This document shows positions 1-7,812 of a DNA stretch of 22,010 nt, piece by piece. Made by a program: the position numbers and the translations under genes. Within the stretch, counting starts at the first letter, position 1, and each line of letters starts with the position of its first letter. The stretch covers positions 1 through 22,010 of the forward strand of contig DATLAN010000277.1 of NCBI GenBank assembly GCA_035527455.1. Reading direction: 5' to 3'. The notes below the pieces were generated by a model. That model worked only from the letters and a program-made list of their open reading frames with translations. It had not been told where the DNA came from and made no database searches. Origin of the DNA: DATLAN01 sp035527455 (lineage in GTDB: Bacteria; Planctomycetota; Planctomycetia; Pirellulales; Thermoguttaceae).

Positions 1-47
1 ACAAGGAAAACGACCATTGCCATCATTCCAAACCTGAAGGAGGTAAC

Positions 48-1271
48 ATGGCAGATTCAGGTAACAACGATACCCCGTTGCTGAACGAACTGGAAAAGGG
101 GCCTTGGCCCAGCTTCGTCACGGAAATCAAATCCATGGCGAAAGAAAACAAGATGTGCCAGGACCTGCTGGGACAACTCGAGAAGTCCTACCGGGACAAA
201 CGAGGCTACTGGAAGCACGGCGGCATCGTCGGCGTGATGGGTTACGGGGGGGGCGTCATCGGGCGCTACTCCTTCCTTGCGGAGGAGTTCCCCAACGTGG
301 CCCACTTCCACACCTTCCGGGTCAACCAGCCCATGGGTTGGTTCTACACGTCCGACTCGCTGAGGACGCTCTGCGACATTTGGGAACGGCACGGCTCCGG
401 CCTGACGAACATGCACGGCTCGACCGGCGACATCGTCTTTCTGGGCACGGTCACCGACGAACTCGAGCCCACCTTCGCCGCGCTGACGGAGAAAGGCTTC
501 GACCTGGGCGGCTCCGGCTCGGACTTGCGTACGCCCAGTTGCTGCGTGGGACAGGCTCGCTGCGAGTGGGCCTGCTACGACACGATGCACCTGACCCAGG
601 ATCTGACGATGCAGTTCCAGGACGAGCTGCACCGGCCGCCCTTCCCCTACAAGTTCAAGATCAAGTGCGCCGGCTGTCCTAATGACTGCGTGGCATCCAT
701 AGCCCGCGCCGACATGTCGATCATCGGCACCTGGCGGGACGACATCCGGATCGACCAGGCCGAGGTCAAGAATTACGTCGACGCCGGCCTGGAGATCCAC
801 AAGGACATCTACGCCAACTGCCCCACCCGGTGCATCGAGTGGGACGGCAACGAGTTGAAAATCGACAATGCCAACTGCGTCAAGTGCATGCACTGCATCA
901 ACGCCATGCCGAAGGCCCTGCGGCCGGGCACGGATCGCGGCGCCACGATCCTCCTGGGTGCGAAGGCCCCGATCGTCGAGGGCGCGCTGCTCTCGTCCGT
1001 CCTGGTGCCCTTCATGAAGCTCGAACCTCCTTATGAAGAACTCAAGGACCTCCTCGAGCGGATCTGGGAATTCTGGGGCGAGTACGGCAAGGCCCGAGAA
1101 CGCACCGGCGAACTCATGCAGCGCGTCGGGCTGGGGAACTTCCTCGAAGCCATCGAGGTCGAGCCCGTGCCGGAAATGATCGCTCATCCCAGAGAGAACC
1201 CCTACGTCTTCTACGAAGAGTACTTCGAAGAAGGCGACGACGAAGAGGAGGAAGAAGAAGAAGACGAATAG
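48..1271 (+). CDS. dsrA: Dissimilatory sulfite reductase subunit alpha
   Basis: This 407-aa protein is the alpha subunit of DsrAB, the cytoplasmic siroheme enzyme that reduces sulfite in sulfate/sulfite respiration (or runs in reverse in sulfur oxidisers). The siroheme-[4Fe-4S] cysteines are C166-x5-C172 and C210-x3-C214. The inserted ferredoxin domain carries C258, C262 and CVKCMHC (C277, C280, C283), followed by the conserved INAMPKAL stretch. The HPRENPY motif near residue 380 is typical of DsrA C-termini. Start ATG 48 has a strong Shine-Dalgarno (GAAGGAGG, about 36-43). The length is slightly below the roughly 430 aa of Desulfovibrio DsrA. The last 14 residues (EEGDDEEEEEEEDE) form an acidic tail that I do not recall in well-studied DsrA proteins. 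dsrB follows after 63 nt, so the two are presumably co-transcribed. Identity is secure; reductive rather than oxidative type is inferred from dsrD downstream. Confidence 0.97.
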   Translation: MADSGNNDTPLLNELEKGPWPSFVTEIKSMAKENKMCQDLLGQLEKSYRDKRGYWKHGGIVGVMGYGGGVIGRYSFLAEEFPNVAHFHTFRVNQPMGWFYTSDSLRTLCDIWERHGSGLTNMHGSTGDIVFLGTVTDELEPTFAALTEKGFDLGGSGSDLRTPSCCVGQARCEWACYDTMHLTQDLTMQFQDELHRPPFPYKFKIKCAGCPNDCVASIARADMSIIGTWRDDIRIDQAEVKNYVDAGLEIHKDIYANCPTRCIEWDGNELKIDNANCVKCMHCINAMPKALRPGTDRGATILLGAKAPIVEGALLSSVLVPFMKLEPPYEELKDLLERIWEFWGEYGKARERTGELMQRVGLGNFLEAIEVEPVPEMIAHPRENPYVFYEEYFEEGDDEEEEEEEDE

Positions 1272-1334
1272 GGTCGCATACCGGCGGACCCGGCAAATCT
1301 GAACGAAAAGAACTTCATTTTTGGGAGATAATTC

Positions 1335-2411
1335 ATGGCAACGGATAGAAGGACGGATATAGGGCCTCCGAACTACGAACAGTTCCTGCCCCCCGTGATC
1401 AAGAGCAACTACGGGAAGTGGAAGTACCACGAAGTGCTCAAGCCCGGCGTGATGGTCCACGTGGGCGAATCCGGCGACAAGCTGTTCACCGTGCGTGCCG
1501 CTTCGCCGCGGTTGTTGAGCATCAAGACGCTGCGTGCCTTCGCGGACCTGGCGGAGAAGTACTGCGGCGGCCACCTGCGGTTCACCAGCCGCAACAACGT
1601 CGAGTTCCTGCTGACCGACCAGTCCAACATCGAGCCGCTGATCGCCGATCTGAAGGCGATGAACTATCCGATCGGCGGCATCGGCAATTCGATCTCGAAC
1701 ATCGTGCACACGCAAGGTTGGGTACACTGCCACTCGGCGGCCACGGACGCATCCGGGCTGGTCAAAGTGGTGATGGACGACTTGTTCGAGTACTTCGCAG
1801 AAATGAAGCTGCCCGGCAAGCTCCGCGTCGCCGTGGCCTGCTGCTTGAACATGTGCGGAGCGGTCCACTGTTCGGACATTGCGATCCTCGGCATCCACCG
1901 CAGGCCGCCGAAGATCGAGAGCGAGACTCTGAACAAGATTTGCGAGATCCCCAGCGTGGTGGCATCCTGTCCCACGGCGGCGATTCGTCCGGCGACCGTC
2001 GACGGCAAGCCCTCGGTGGAAATCGACGAGGACCGCTGCATGTTCTGCGCGAACTGCTTCTCGGTCTGTCCCGCCCTGCCGATCGCCGATCCGCTGAACG
2101 ACGGCGTTTCGATCTGGGTGGGCGGCAAGGTCTCCAACGCCCGCACCGAGCCCACGTTCTCCAAGCTGGCGATCCCCTACCTGCCCAACAATCCGCCCCG
2201 CTGGCCGGAAGTCGTCCAGGCGGTCCGCAACATCGTCGAGGTCTGGGCCGACGGCGCTCGCAAGTACGAACGCATGGGCGAGTTCATTGCCCGAATCGGG
2301 TGGCCGCGCTTCTTCAAGCTGACGGGCATCGAGTTCAGCAAGGCACACATCGACGACTTCAAGCACGCGGGCCTGACCTACAAGCGGTCCGCGCAACTCA
2401 GGCACGTGTAA
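1335..2411 (+). CDS. dsrB: Dissimilatory sulfite reductase subunit beta
   Basis: This 358-aa protein is the beta subunit of DsrAB, which holds the catalytic siroheme-[4Fe-4S] pair. C132 (in WVHCH), C169/C170 and C174 (in VACCLNMCGAVHC) have the 37-1-4 spacing expected of cluster ligands in DsrB. A ferredoxin domain follows with C212 (ASCPTAAIRP) and C235, C238, C241, C245 (RCMFCANCFSVCPALP). Start ATG 1335 has GGGAG at 1323-1327, seven bases upstream. The stop is 13 nt before dsrD, indicating one transcription unit. No cofactor ligand is missing, so the enzyme should be functional. Length is close to, slightly shorter than, the roughly 380 aa of the Desulfovibrio subunit. Confidence 0.97.
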   Translation: MATDRRTDIGPPNYEQFLPPVIKSNYGKWKYHEVLKPGVMVHVGESGDKLFTVRAASPRLLSIKTLRAFADLAEKYCGGHLRFTSRNNVEFLLTDQSNIEPLIADLKAMNYPIGGIGNSISNIVHTQGWVHCHSAATDASGLVKVVMDDLFEYFAEMKLPGKLRVAVACCLNMCGAVHCSDIAILGIHRRPPKIESETLNKICEIPSVVASCPTAAIRPATVDGKPSVEIDEDRCMFCANCFSVCPALPIADPLNDGVSIWVGGKVSNARTEPTFSKLAIPYLPNNPPRWPEVVQAVRNIVEVWADGARKYERMGEFIARIGWPRFFKLTGIEFSKAHIDDFKHAGLTYKRSAQLRHV

Positions 2412-2413
2412 AC

Positions 2414-2418
2414 AGGAG
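2414..2418 (+). promoter_or_regulatory. Shine-Dalgarno deciding the dsrD start
   Basis: AGGAG lies six bases before ATG 2425 but directly abuts the in-frame ATG at 2419. A ribosome bound here would initiate at 2425, giving a protein beginning MAVAPEE rather than MPMAVAPEE. Confidence 0.7.
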
Positions 2419-2424
2419 ATGCCC

Positions 2425-2670
2425 ATGGCTGTCGCTCCCGAAGAAGTCGCGGACGCGATGTTCGAAATGGTCAAAGAGTACCAGGGCAAGAAGAAATTCA
2501 AGCCCGGCGATTTGACCAAGGCGATGATCCAGAAATTCGGCGACGCCGAATGCGACAAGAAAGTGTGCAAGGCCGCCATCCGGATCCTGATGGACTCCGG
2601 AAGGTGCGTCTATACCTATTTCGGCGGCAGCTTCATCGAGATGCCGCCCGAAGAAGGCAGCACCAGGTAA
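2425..2670 (+). CDS. dsrD: DsrD, small winged-helix activator of DsrAB
   Basis: An 81-aa protein directly downstream of dsrB, matching the DsrD family in size (about 78 aa), position and residue pattern: an N-terminal helix, a Lys-rich turn with KFKPGDL, a recognition-helix-like DKKVCKAAIRILMDSGR, and a C-terminal beta wing CVYTYFGGSF. DsrD has a winged-helix fold once thought to bind DNA. More recent biochemistry, as I recall it, describes it as an allosteric activator of sulfite reduction by DsrAB. It is regarded as a marker of reductive Dsr systems, because sulfur oxidisers generally lack it. The start at 2425 is chosen by Shine-Dalgarno spacing; 2419 is the alternative. A 185-nt gap with a large hairpin separates it from the next gene. 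Confidence 0.9.
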   Translation: MAVAPEEVADAMFEMVKEYQGKKKFKPGDLTKAMIQKFGDAECDKKVCKAAIRILMDSGRCVYTYFGGSFIEMPPEEGSTR

Positions 2671-2709
2671 GTGTTTGCGCAAGAATAACTCGGTCGCTTT
2701 TTTGGCGAG

Positions 2710-2784
2710 GGTGGCACGCCCTGAGGAACGAAGGGCGTGGTTCGGCAGGTTTTCCACGCCCTTCGTTCCTCAGGGCGTGCCACC
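2710..2784. repeat. Perfect 31-bp inverted repeat between dsrD and dsrL
   Basis: The arms at 2710-2740 and 2754-2784 are exact reverse complements over 31 bp, with a 13-nt loop. The RNA would form a very stable GC-rich hairpin 40 nt after the dsrD stop. There is no T tract after the right arm, so it is not a classical terminator, but it could protect the dsrABD message or reduce read-through into the next gene. A 25-bp copy of one arm with one mismatch recurs at 7727-7751, so this is a dispersed repeat family. Confidence 0.9.
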
Positions 2785-2855
2785 CCGTTGAACAAGCTCT
2801 TTTCGCGCATCCAGATCCGCGCAGTTTTTGTCGAGTGCGAGTCCCGAGGTAATCC

Positions 2856-4544
2856 ATGGCTACGAAGAAGGTCACGAAGAAAAAGAAGAAATTCGGCGGA
2901 GGCGCCTTTTCCGGCGCGTCGCGGGCACGCGAACAGTCGCCGCTGCGGCCCAAGAACAGCGAAAAGATGCCGCCGTGCCGCAACGTTTGTCCCAGCGGCA
3001 ACCGGATCCGCGATTTCCTGACAACCATCGCCCAGGCCGAGCGGCTGAAGAAACCCGCCGAACAGGCTTTCCGAGAGGCCTGGGAAACCTATACCGATAC
3101 CAGCCCCTTCCCGGCGGTTTGCGGCCGTGTCTGCCCGCATCCCTGCGAAGACAACTGCAACCGCCAGGAACTCGACGGCGCGGTCAACATCAACATGATC
3201 GAGCGGGCAATCGGCGATTTCGGGTTGGAGCACAACCTCGCCCTGAAGACCCTTTCCGACGAGAAGCGGCCGGAGAAGGTCGCCGTGGTGGGCGCCGGTC
3301 CCGCCGGACTCTCCTGTGCCTATCAACTCGCCAGGCGCGGCTACGGCGTGACCCTCTTCGAGGCGGCCGACAAGCCCGGCGGCATGTTGCGATGGGGGAT
3401 CCCTCGTTACCGGCTGCCGGCCGACGTGCTGGACGGAGAAATCCGGAAGATCCTCGACCTGGGCGTCGAGTTGAAGTGCGGCACGCGCATCGGCCGGGAC
3501 TTCTCGCTGGACGATCTCCGCAGCCAATACCAGGCCGTTTTCGTGGGAATCGGCGCCGAAAAGGGCTTGAAACTCCGGGTCGAGGGAGAAGAAGCCGACA
3601 ACGTTCTCTCCGGCGTGGAGTTCCTCAACCGCATCCACCACGGGGAGAAGATCGACGTCGGCGACAACGTGATCGTGGTCGGCGGAGGCGACACGGCCGT
3701 CGACGCCGCCCGAATCTGCAAACGCCTCGGCGCCGACGTGACCATCCTCTACCGCCGCACCATCAAGGAGATGCCGGCGATCGACCAGGAGATCGAAGAG
3801 GCGCAAGAGGAAGGCGTCAAGCTGGAATACCTGGCCGCTCCCGTCGGGTTCAGCAAGGAAGGCAATCGGATCACGAGCATGAAGTGCATCCGCATGGAAC
3901 TCGGCGAGCCGGACGAGTCCGGAAGACGGCGCCCCGTGCCCGTCGAGGGTTCCGAGTTCGAGATCCCCGCCGCGACCGTCATCCCCGCCATCAGCCAGGC
4001 ACCGGACTTCGCCGGTTTCGACTCGCTGATCGAAGGCAGGGACTGGATCCAGGTCAACGGGCGCGGCCAGTCCACCAAGGTCGAAGGCATCTACGCAGGC
4101 GGCGACGCGGTCAGCCTGGCGCTGGTCACCACCGCGGTCGGCCACGGCCGCCGGGCAGCCGAGGCCATCGACCGGCATTTTCGCGGCGAAGAAGAGCCCC
4201 GAGACGGCGAACTGCCGGTGGTGAAGCACGACCGCATGCGGCTGGACCACTACGAGAAAGCAGAGCGGGCCCGAACCGCCGTGCTCCCCGTCGAGGAACG
4301 TCTGGCCGGCTTGGAGACCGAGGTCAACCTGTCCGCGTCCCAAGAACAGGCGATCGCGGAGACCCGGCGCTGCATGAGCTGCGGTTACTGCTTCGATTGC
4401 GAGAAGTGCTGGCTGTTCTGCCAGGACCAGGCCGTGGACAAGCCGATGCAGAAGGGCGTGATCTACAAGTTCAAGCTGGAGAACTGCACCGGCTGCAAGA
4501 AATGTGCGGAAGAATGCCCTTGCGGCTTCATCGACATGCTGTAA
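2856..4544 (+). CDS. dsrL: DsrL-like NAD(P)H:acceptor oxidoreductase (GltD family with ferredoxin domain)
   Basis: A 562-aa iron-sulfur flavoprotein related to the small subunit of glutamate synthase. Order of parts: lysine-rich N-terminus (residues 4-12); N-terminal Fe-S module with C41, C45, C89, C93, C97, C101; FAD-binding GAGPAG at 146-151; NAD(P)-binding GGGDTA at 276-281; second FAD motif GIYAGGDAV at 411-419; C-terminal double-cluster ferredoxin-like domain with C506, C509, C512, C515, C518, C522 and C544, C547, C550, C554, C556. The CMSCGYCFDCEKC stretch resembles DsrL, which exchanges electrons between NAD(H) and DsrAB. It is shorter than the roughly 655 aa of Allochromatium DsrL. 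Start ATG 2856 has GAGGT five bases upstream. The stop is 4 nt before the next gene. The alternative is a GltD-like reductase serving another acceptor; the neighbourhood favours DsrAB. Confidence 0.75.
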   Translation: MATKKVTKKKKKFGGGAFSGASRAREQSPLRPKNSEKMPPCRNVCPSGNRIRDFLTTIAQAERLKKPAEQAFREAWETYTDTSPFPAVCGRVCPHPCEDNCNRQELDGAVNINMIERAIGDFGLEHNLALKTLSDEKRPEKVAVVGAGPAGLSCAYQLARRGYGVTLFEAADKPGGMLRWGIPRYRLPADVLDGEIRKILDLGVELKCGTRIGRDFSLDDLRSQYQAVFVGIGAEKGLKLRVEGEEADNVLSGVEFLNRIHHGEKIDVGDNVIVVGGGDTAVDAARICKRLGADVTILYRRTIKEMPAIDQEIEEAQEEGVKLEYLAAPVGFSKEGNRITSMKCIRMELGEPDESGRRRPVPVEGSEFEIPAATVIPAISQAPDFAGFDSLIEGRDWIQVNGRGQSTKVEGIYAGGDAVSLALVTTAVGHGRRAAEAIDRHFRGEEEPRDGELPVVKHDRMRLDHYEKAERARTAVLPVEERLAGLETEVNLSASQEQAIAETRRCMSCGYCFDCEKCWLFCQDQAVDKPMQKGVIYKFKLENCTGCKKCAEECPCGFIDML

Positions 4545-4548
4545 CGCT

Positions 4549-5934
4549 ATGAGCACCCCCCGAATTCTCATCGCGGGTTTGCGCGGCGGCAGCGGCAAGA
4601 CGATCGTGTCTCTGGGACTCGTGGCCGCCTGGCGGAAGAGGGGCTACCGCGTGGCTCCCTTCAAGAAGGGACCCGACTATATCGACGCCGCCTGGCTGTC
4701 GAGGACGGCCGAGAGGCCCTGCCGAAACCTGGACCTCTTTCTCATGTCCCCGGAAACGGTCGTGCGGTCGTTCGTCACCGCCGCCGAAGGGGCCGACGTG
4801 GCGGTGATCGAGGGCAATCGCGGTCTGTACGACGGGATGGACGCCCGGGGCACCTACAGCACGGCCGAGTTGGCCAAACTGCTCGACGCCCCGGTGGTTC
4901 TGGCGGTGGACTGCACCAAGTCGTCGCGGACCGTCGCGGCCTCGGTGCTGGGATGTCAGAAGCTCGATCCGCAGGTCGATATTCGGGGCGTCATTCTCAA
5001 TCAGACGGCCGGTCCCCGGCACGACGCGGTGCTGCGCGAAGCCGTCGAAGGGGACTGCGGCGTGCCCGTGCTGGGGGCGGTCGCCCGGATGCCTCAGCAG
5101 CTTTTCCCGGAGAGACACTTGGGCCTGGTTCCGCCCCAGGAGCACGAGCAGCAGACGCACTCGATCCGGCGAGTCGCGGAACTTGCGGAACAGTACCTCG
5201 ATCTGGACGCACTCCGGGATCTGGCCCGGCAAGCTCCGCCGCTGCAACTTCGCGAGAAGCCCGCGCTGAGCGAAGAGCCCGCGAAGCCGGCAGCCGTCCG
5301 GATTGGCGTGTTTCGGGACGAGGCGTTTCAGTTCTATTACCCCGAGAACCTGGAGGCCCTGGCCCGAGAGGGCGCCGGCGTGGTCGAGGTCTCGCCGCTT
5401 CGGGACGCCGGGTTGCCGGACGTGGACGCGCTGTATATCGGCGGCGGCTTCCCGGAAACGCTGGCGCCCGCCTTGGCGGCGAACGAGTCGTTTCGCGATT
5501 CGTTGCGCCGCGCGATCGAGCGGGGGATGCCCGTCTATGCCGAGTGCGGCGGGGCCGTTTTCCTGGGCAGGAAGCTCCTTTACCACGAGCGGGAATACGC
5601 CATGGCGGGCGTGCTGCCCGTCGATTTTCTCTTCCACCAGAAGCTGCAGGGTCACGGTTACGCCGTGCTCGAAACCGTGGAAAACAACCCGTTCTACGCG
5701 GTCGGCGAAACCCTGCGAGGGCACGAGTTCCACTACACGTGCATCGAGCCGTCCGCGGCCGAAGGTCTGACGTTTGCCTTCAAGGTGCGTCGCGGGCACG
5801 GCTTCGACGGCCGACGGGACGGCCTGTGTCGGTACAACGTGCTGGCTTGTTACACGCACGTCCACGCCCTGGGAACGGAAAGTTGGGCACCCTCGCTGAT
5901 CCGGGCGGCAAAGCGGTTCAGGTCGTGCGCTTAA
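4549..5934 (+). CDS. dsrN: CbiA/CobB-type amidotransferase, likely DsrN siroheme amidase
   Basis: A 461-aa protein of the cobyrinic acid a,c-diamide synthase family, which uses ATP and glutamine to amidate tetrapyrrole carboxylates. The N-terminal synthetase domain has a P-loop GLRGGSGKT (10-18), KKGPDYID (39-46) and EGNRGLYDG (88-96). The C-terminal class I glutamine amidotransferase domain has GGGFPE (298-303), the nucleophile C333 in AECGGAVFLG, and THVH near 436-439 for the triad histidine. Because it sits 4 nt after the DsrL-like gene in a dsr cluster, the likely substrate is siroheme, making the amidated cofactor found in some DsrAB enzymes; that role for DsrN is a literature proposal. 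The alternative is cobalamin synthesis, but no other cob/cbi gene is visible. ATG 4549 is preferred to the upstream in-frame ATG 4504, which would overlap the previous gene by 41 nt. No clear Shine-Dalgarno, consistent with translational coupling. Confidence 0.8.
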   Translation: MSTPRILIAGLRGGSGKTIVSLGLVAAWRKRGYRVAPFKKGPDYIDAAWLSRTAERPCRNLDLFLMSPETVVRSFVTAAEGADVAVIEGNRGLYDGMDARGTYSTAELAKLLDAPVVLAVDCTKSSRTVAASVLGCQKLDPQVDIRGVILNQTAGPRHDAVLREAVEGDCGVPVLGAVARMPQQLFPERHLGLVPPQEHEQQTHSIRRVAELAEQYLDLDALRDLARQAPPLQLREKPALSEEPAKPAAVRIGVFRDEAFQFYYPENLEALAREGAGVVEVSPLRDAGLPDVDALYIGGGFPETLAPALAANESFRDSLRRAIERGMPVYAECGGAVFLGRKLLYHEREYAMAGVLPVDFLFHQKLQGHGYAVLETVENNPFYAVGETLRGHEFHYTCIEPSAAEGLTFAFKVRRGHGFDGRRDGLCRYNVLACYTHVHALGTESWAPSLIRAAKRFRSCA

Positions 5935-6082
5935 CCCGCAATTCCGGCATTTTCGATGCCATCCGCACAAGAACCGGCTCGAGCACGGACAGTGCCCCGG
6001 GTAATAACCTATCTTTCGCATAGAGATTCTTCCGGGGCAGTCTCTTGGGGGCAGTCCAGCTCGCACCTAATCGCACACCGGG

Positions 6083-7711
6083 ATGTTGGCTCCCATGAAG
6101 CGAGAGACGATCAAGGCCCGAGTTCTTCTGCCCCTGACGTTGGTTTTGATTGCCGTGTTGGCCGCGTCTTGGTGGGGCAACTACCGGGACGCGAAGAGAC
6201 ACAACCGCGCAGTGCTCAAGGACCATCTGACGGCGACCGAAGATCTCTTCGCGACCCACTTGGAAGAAGTCGACATGACCGAGCAGATGGCCGCCTCGCG
6301 CCGATCCCTCTGGACCGTCGCCGCCGTTTGCGCGGTCGCCGCGGGGCTGTTGATCGCGTTCTTCTCCGTCTTTCTCGGACGCGTCGAGCAACGACTCGAG
6401 TCGAATCGGCGGGAACTGATCGAGGAACATCGTCTCAAAGCCGACACCCAGGCCCGGCATGCCGAGGAGATGAAGCAAGCCAAGCAGGCCGCCGAAGAGG
6501 CCAGTGAAGCGAAGAGCGCGTTTCTGGCCAACATGAGCCACGAAATCCGCACGCCCATGACGGCCATCCTCGGCTATGCCGACGAACTGCTGGCCAACGT
6601 CGGCAAACCGGAGAACGTCGAAGCGGCCCAAACCATCCGCCGCAACGGCGAATACCTGCTGGCGATCATCAACGACATCTTGGATCTCTCCCGGATCGAA
6701 GCCGGGCGGTTGGAACTGGAGCAAGTCGCCTATTCGCCGGCCCGCGCCGTCGCCGAAGTCGTGACCATGATGAAGATGCGAGCCGAAGCCAAAGGGCTGT
6801 CGCTCGAGGTCCGGTTCGCCAGCCCGATTCCGGAGACGATCACTACCGATCCCATTCGACTGAAACAAATACTCACCAACCTGGTCGGCAACGCGGTGAA
6901 GTTCACCAAGACCGGCGGCGTCCGAATCGTCGCGCACCTGGTGCAAGCCGCGAGCGAGGAGCCCCGACTTCGATTCGACGTGATCGACACGGGGATCGGC
7001 ATCACGCAGACCGAAATTGGCCGGCTATTCCGGGCCTTCACGCAAGCCGACGTTTCGACAAGCCGCAAGTTCGGGGGAACCGGCCTGGGGCTGGCCATCA
7101 GCAAACAGTTGGCCCGAATAATGGGCGGGGACATCACGGTGAACAGCACGCCCGGCAAAGGTACCACGTTTACCGTGACCGTTGCCACGGGCTCGCTCGA
7201 CGCCGTGCCCTTGGTGGACCATGCGACCGGTGCCGCCATCGCCGATTTGCCGCCGCCCAAGGCGACCGAATCCCCCCTCCCCTCATCGTTCGATTGCCGG
7301 GTGCTCCTGGTCGAAGACGGTTTCGACAACCGGCGGTTGATTGCGCTGCTGTTGAGCAAGATGGGCGCCGACGTGACCGTTGCAGAAAACGGGCAAGAAG
7401 CGCTCGAAGAGATTGCCGCCCGGCTCGCCCCGGACGGGAACCGCGACGCCGAAAAGGAACCCTTCGACCTGATCCTCATGGACATGCAGATGCCGGTCAT
7501 GGACGGATACCAGGCGACCGCCAGGCTGCGGCAAGACGGCTATCGGGGCCCCATCATCGCGCTGACCGCCCACGCGATGAGTTACGATCGGCAAAAATGT
7601 CTCGACTCCGGCTGCGACGACTACGTGAGCAAGCCGATCGACCGCGAAGCACTGTTTTCCGTGGTGGCCAGGTACGCTTCTCATGCCGCGGCCGAGAATG
7701 CGGCGATTTGA
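6083..7711 (+). CDS. Membrane hybrid sensor histidine kinase with receiver domain
   Basis: A 542-aa hybrid kinase. A transmembrane segment at about 12-32, a short loop of some 45 residues, and a second segment at about 77-98 lead into a coiled-coil linker (100-145). The dimerisation/phosphoacceptor domain has H153 in MSHEIRTPM. The catalytic domain has N270 in the N box, DTGIG (302-306) and GGTGLGL (331-337). A C-terminal receiver has E411/D412, phosphoacceptor D467 in LMDMQMPVMDG and K517 in SKPID. The tiny extracytoplasmic loop leaves little room for a classical sensor, so input may come from the membrane or a partner protein. Start could be ATG 6083 or ATG 6095; neither has a decisive ribosome binding site. 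It lies 148 nt after dsrN on the same strand, so co-regulation with the dsr genes is possible but unproven. Its signal and partner are unknown. Confidence 0.95.
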   Translation: MLAPMKRETIKARVLLPLTLVLIAVLAASWWGNYRDAKRHNRAVLKDHLTATEDLFATHLEEVDMTEQMAASRRSLWTVAAVCAVAAGLLIAFFSVFLGRVEQRLESNRRELIEEHRLKADTQARHAEEMKQAKQAAEEASEAKSAFLANMSHEIRTPMTAILGYADELLANVGKPENVEAAQTIRRNGEYLLAIINDILDLSRIEAGRLELEQVAYSPARAVAEVVTMMKMRAEAKGLSLEVRFASPIPETITTDPIRLKQILTNLVGNAVKFTKTGGVRIVAHLVQAASEEPRLRFDVIDTGIGITQTEIGRLFRAFTQADVSTSRKFGGTGLGLAISKQLARIMGGDITVNSTPGKGTTFTVTVATGSLDAVPLVDHATGAAIADLPPPKATESPLPSSFDCRVLLVEDGFDNRRLIALLLSKMGADVTVAENGQEALEEIAARLAPDGNRDAEKEPFDLILMDMQMPVMDGYQATARLRQDGYRGPIIALTAHAMSYDRQKCLDSGCDDYVSKPIDREALFSVVARYASHAAAENAAI

Positions 7712-7726
7712 CCCGAATCCCGGCGA

Positions 7727-7751
7727 CTTCGTTCCTCGGGGCGTGCCACCC
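7727..7751. repeat. Solo copy of the dsrD-dsrL hairpin arm
   Basis: A 25-bp stretch just after the kinase stop matches 2761-2785 with one A/G difference. Here the opposite arm is absent, so no equivalent long hairpin forms. It shows that the sequence is a dispersed repeat rather than an element private to the dsr operon. Confidence 0.8.
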
Positions 7752-7800
7752 GCGGCTTCCCAAACCTCGATCCGGCGTGTAGGATAGCGGTTTGACATCG

Positions 7801-7807
7801 AGGAGGA
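7801..7807 (+). promoter_or_regulatory. Shine-Dalgarno deciding the start at 7813
   Basis: AGGAGGA ends five bases before ATG 7813, after which a clean signal peptide begins. This rules out the longer in-frame reading from 7792. Confidence 0.85.
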
Positions 7808-7812
7808 ATCCC

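Noticed and set aside
57..2579. 840-aa open frame on the minus strand opposite dsrA, dsrB and dsrD
   Set aside because: It is the antisense shadow of three certain genes in GC-rich DNA. Its Arg/His/Asp/Val-rich translation has no domain, and it crosses two intergenic gaps only by chance.
2828..4552. 574-aa plus-strand frame overlapping the DsrL-like gene
   Set aside because: Arg/Gly-rich translation typical of an out-of-frame reading of GC-rich DNA.
2616..4598. 660-aa minus-strand open frame opposite the DsrL-like gene
   Set aside because: Antisense shadow: composition is dominated by Ala/Asp/Val/Leu without motifs, and it covers the perfect hairpin. The plus strand carries an unmistakable flavoprotein.
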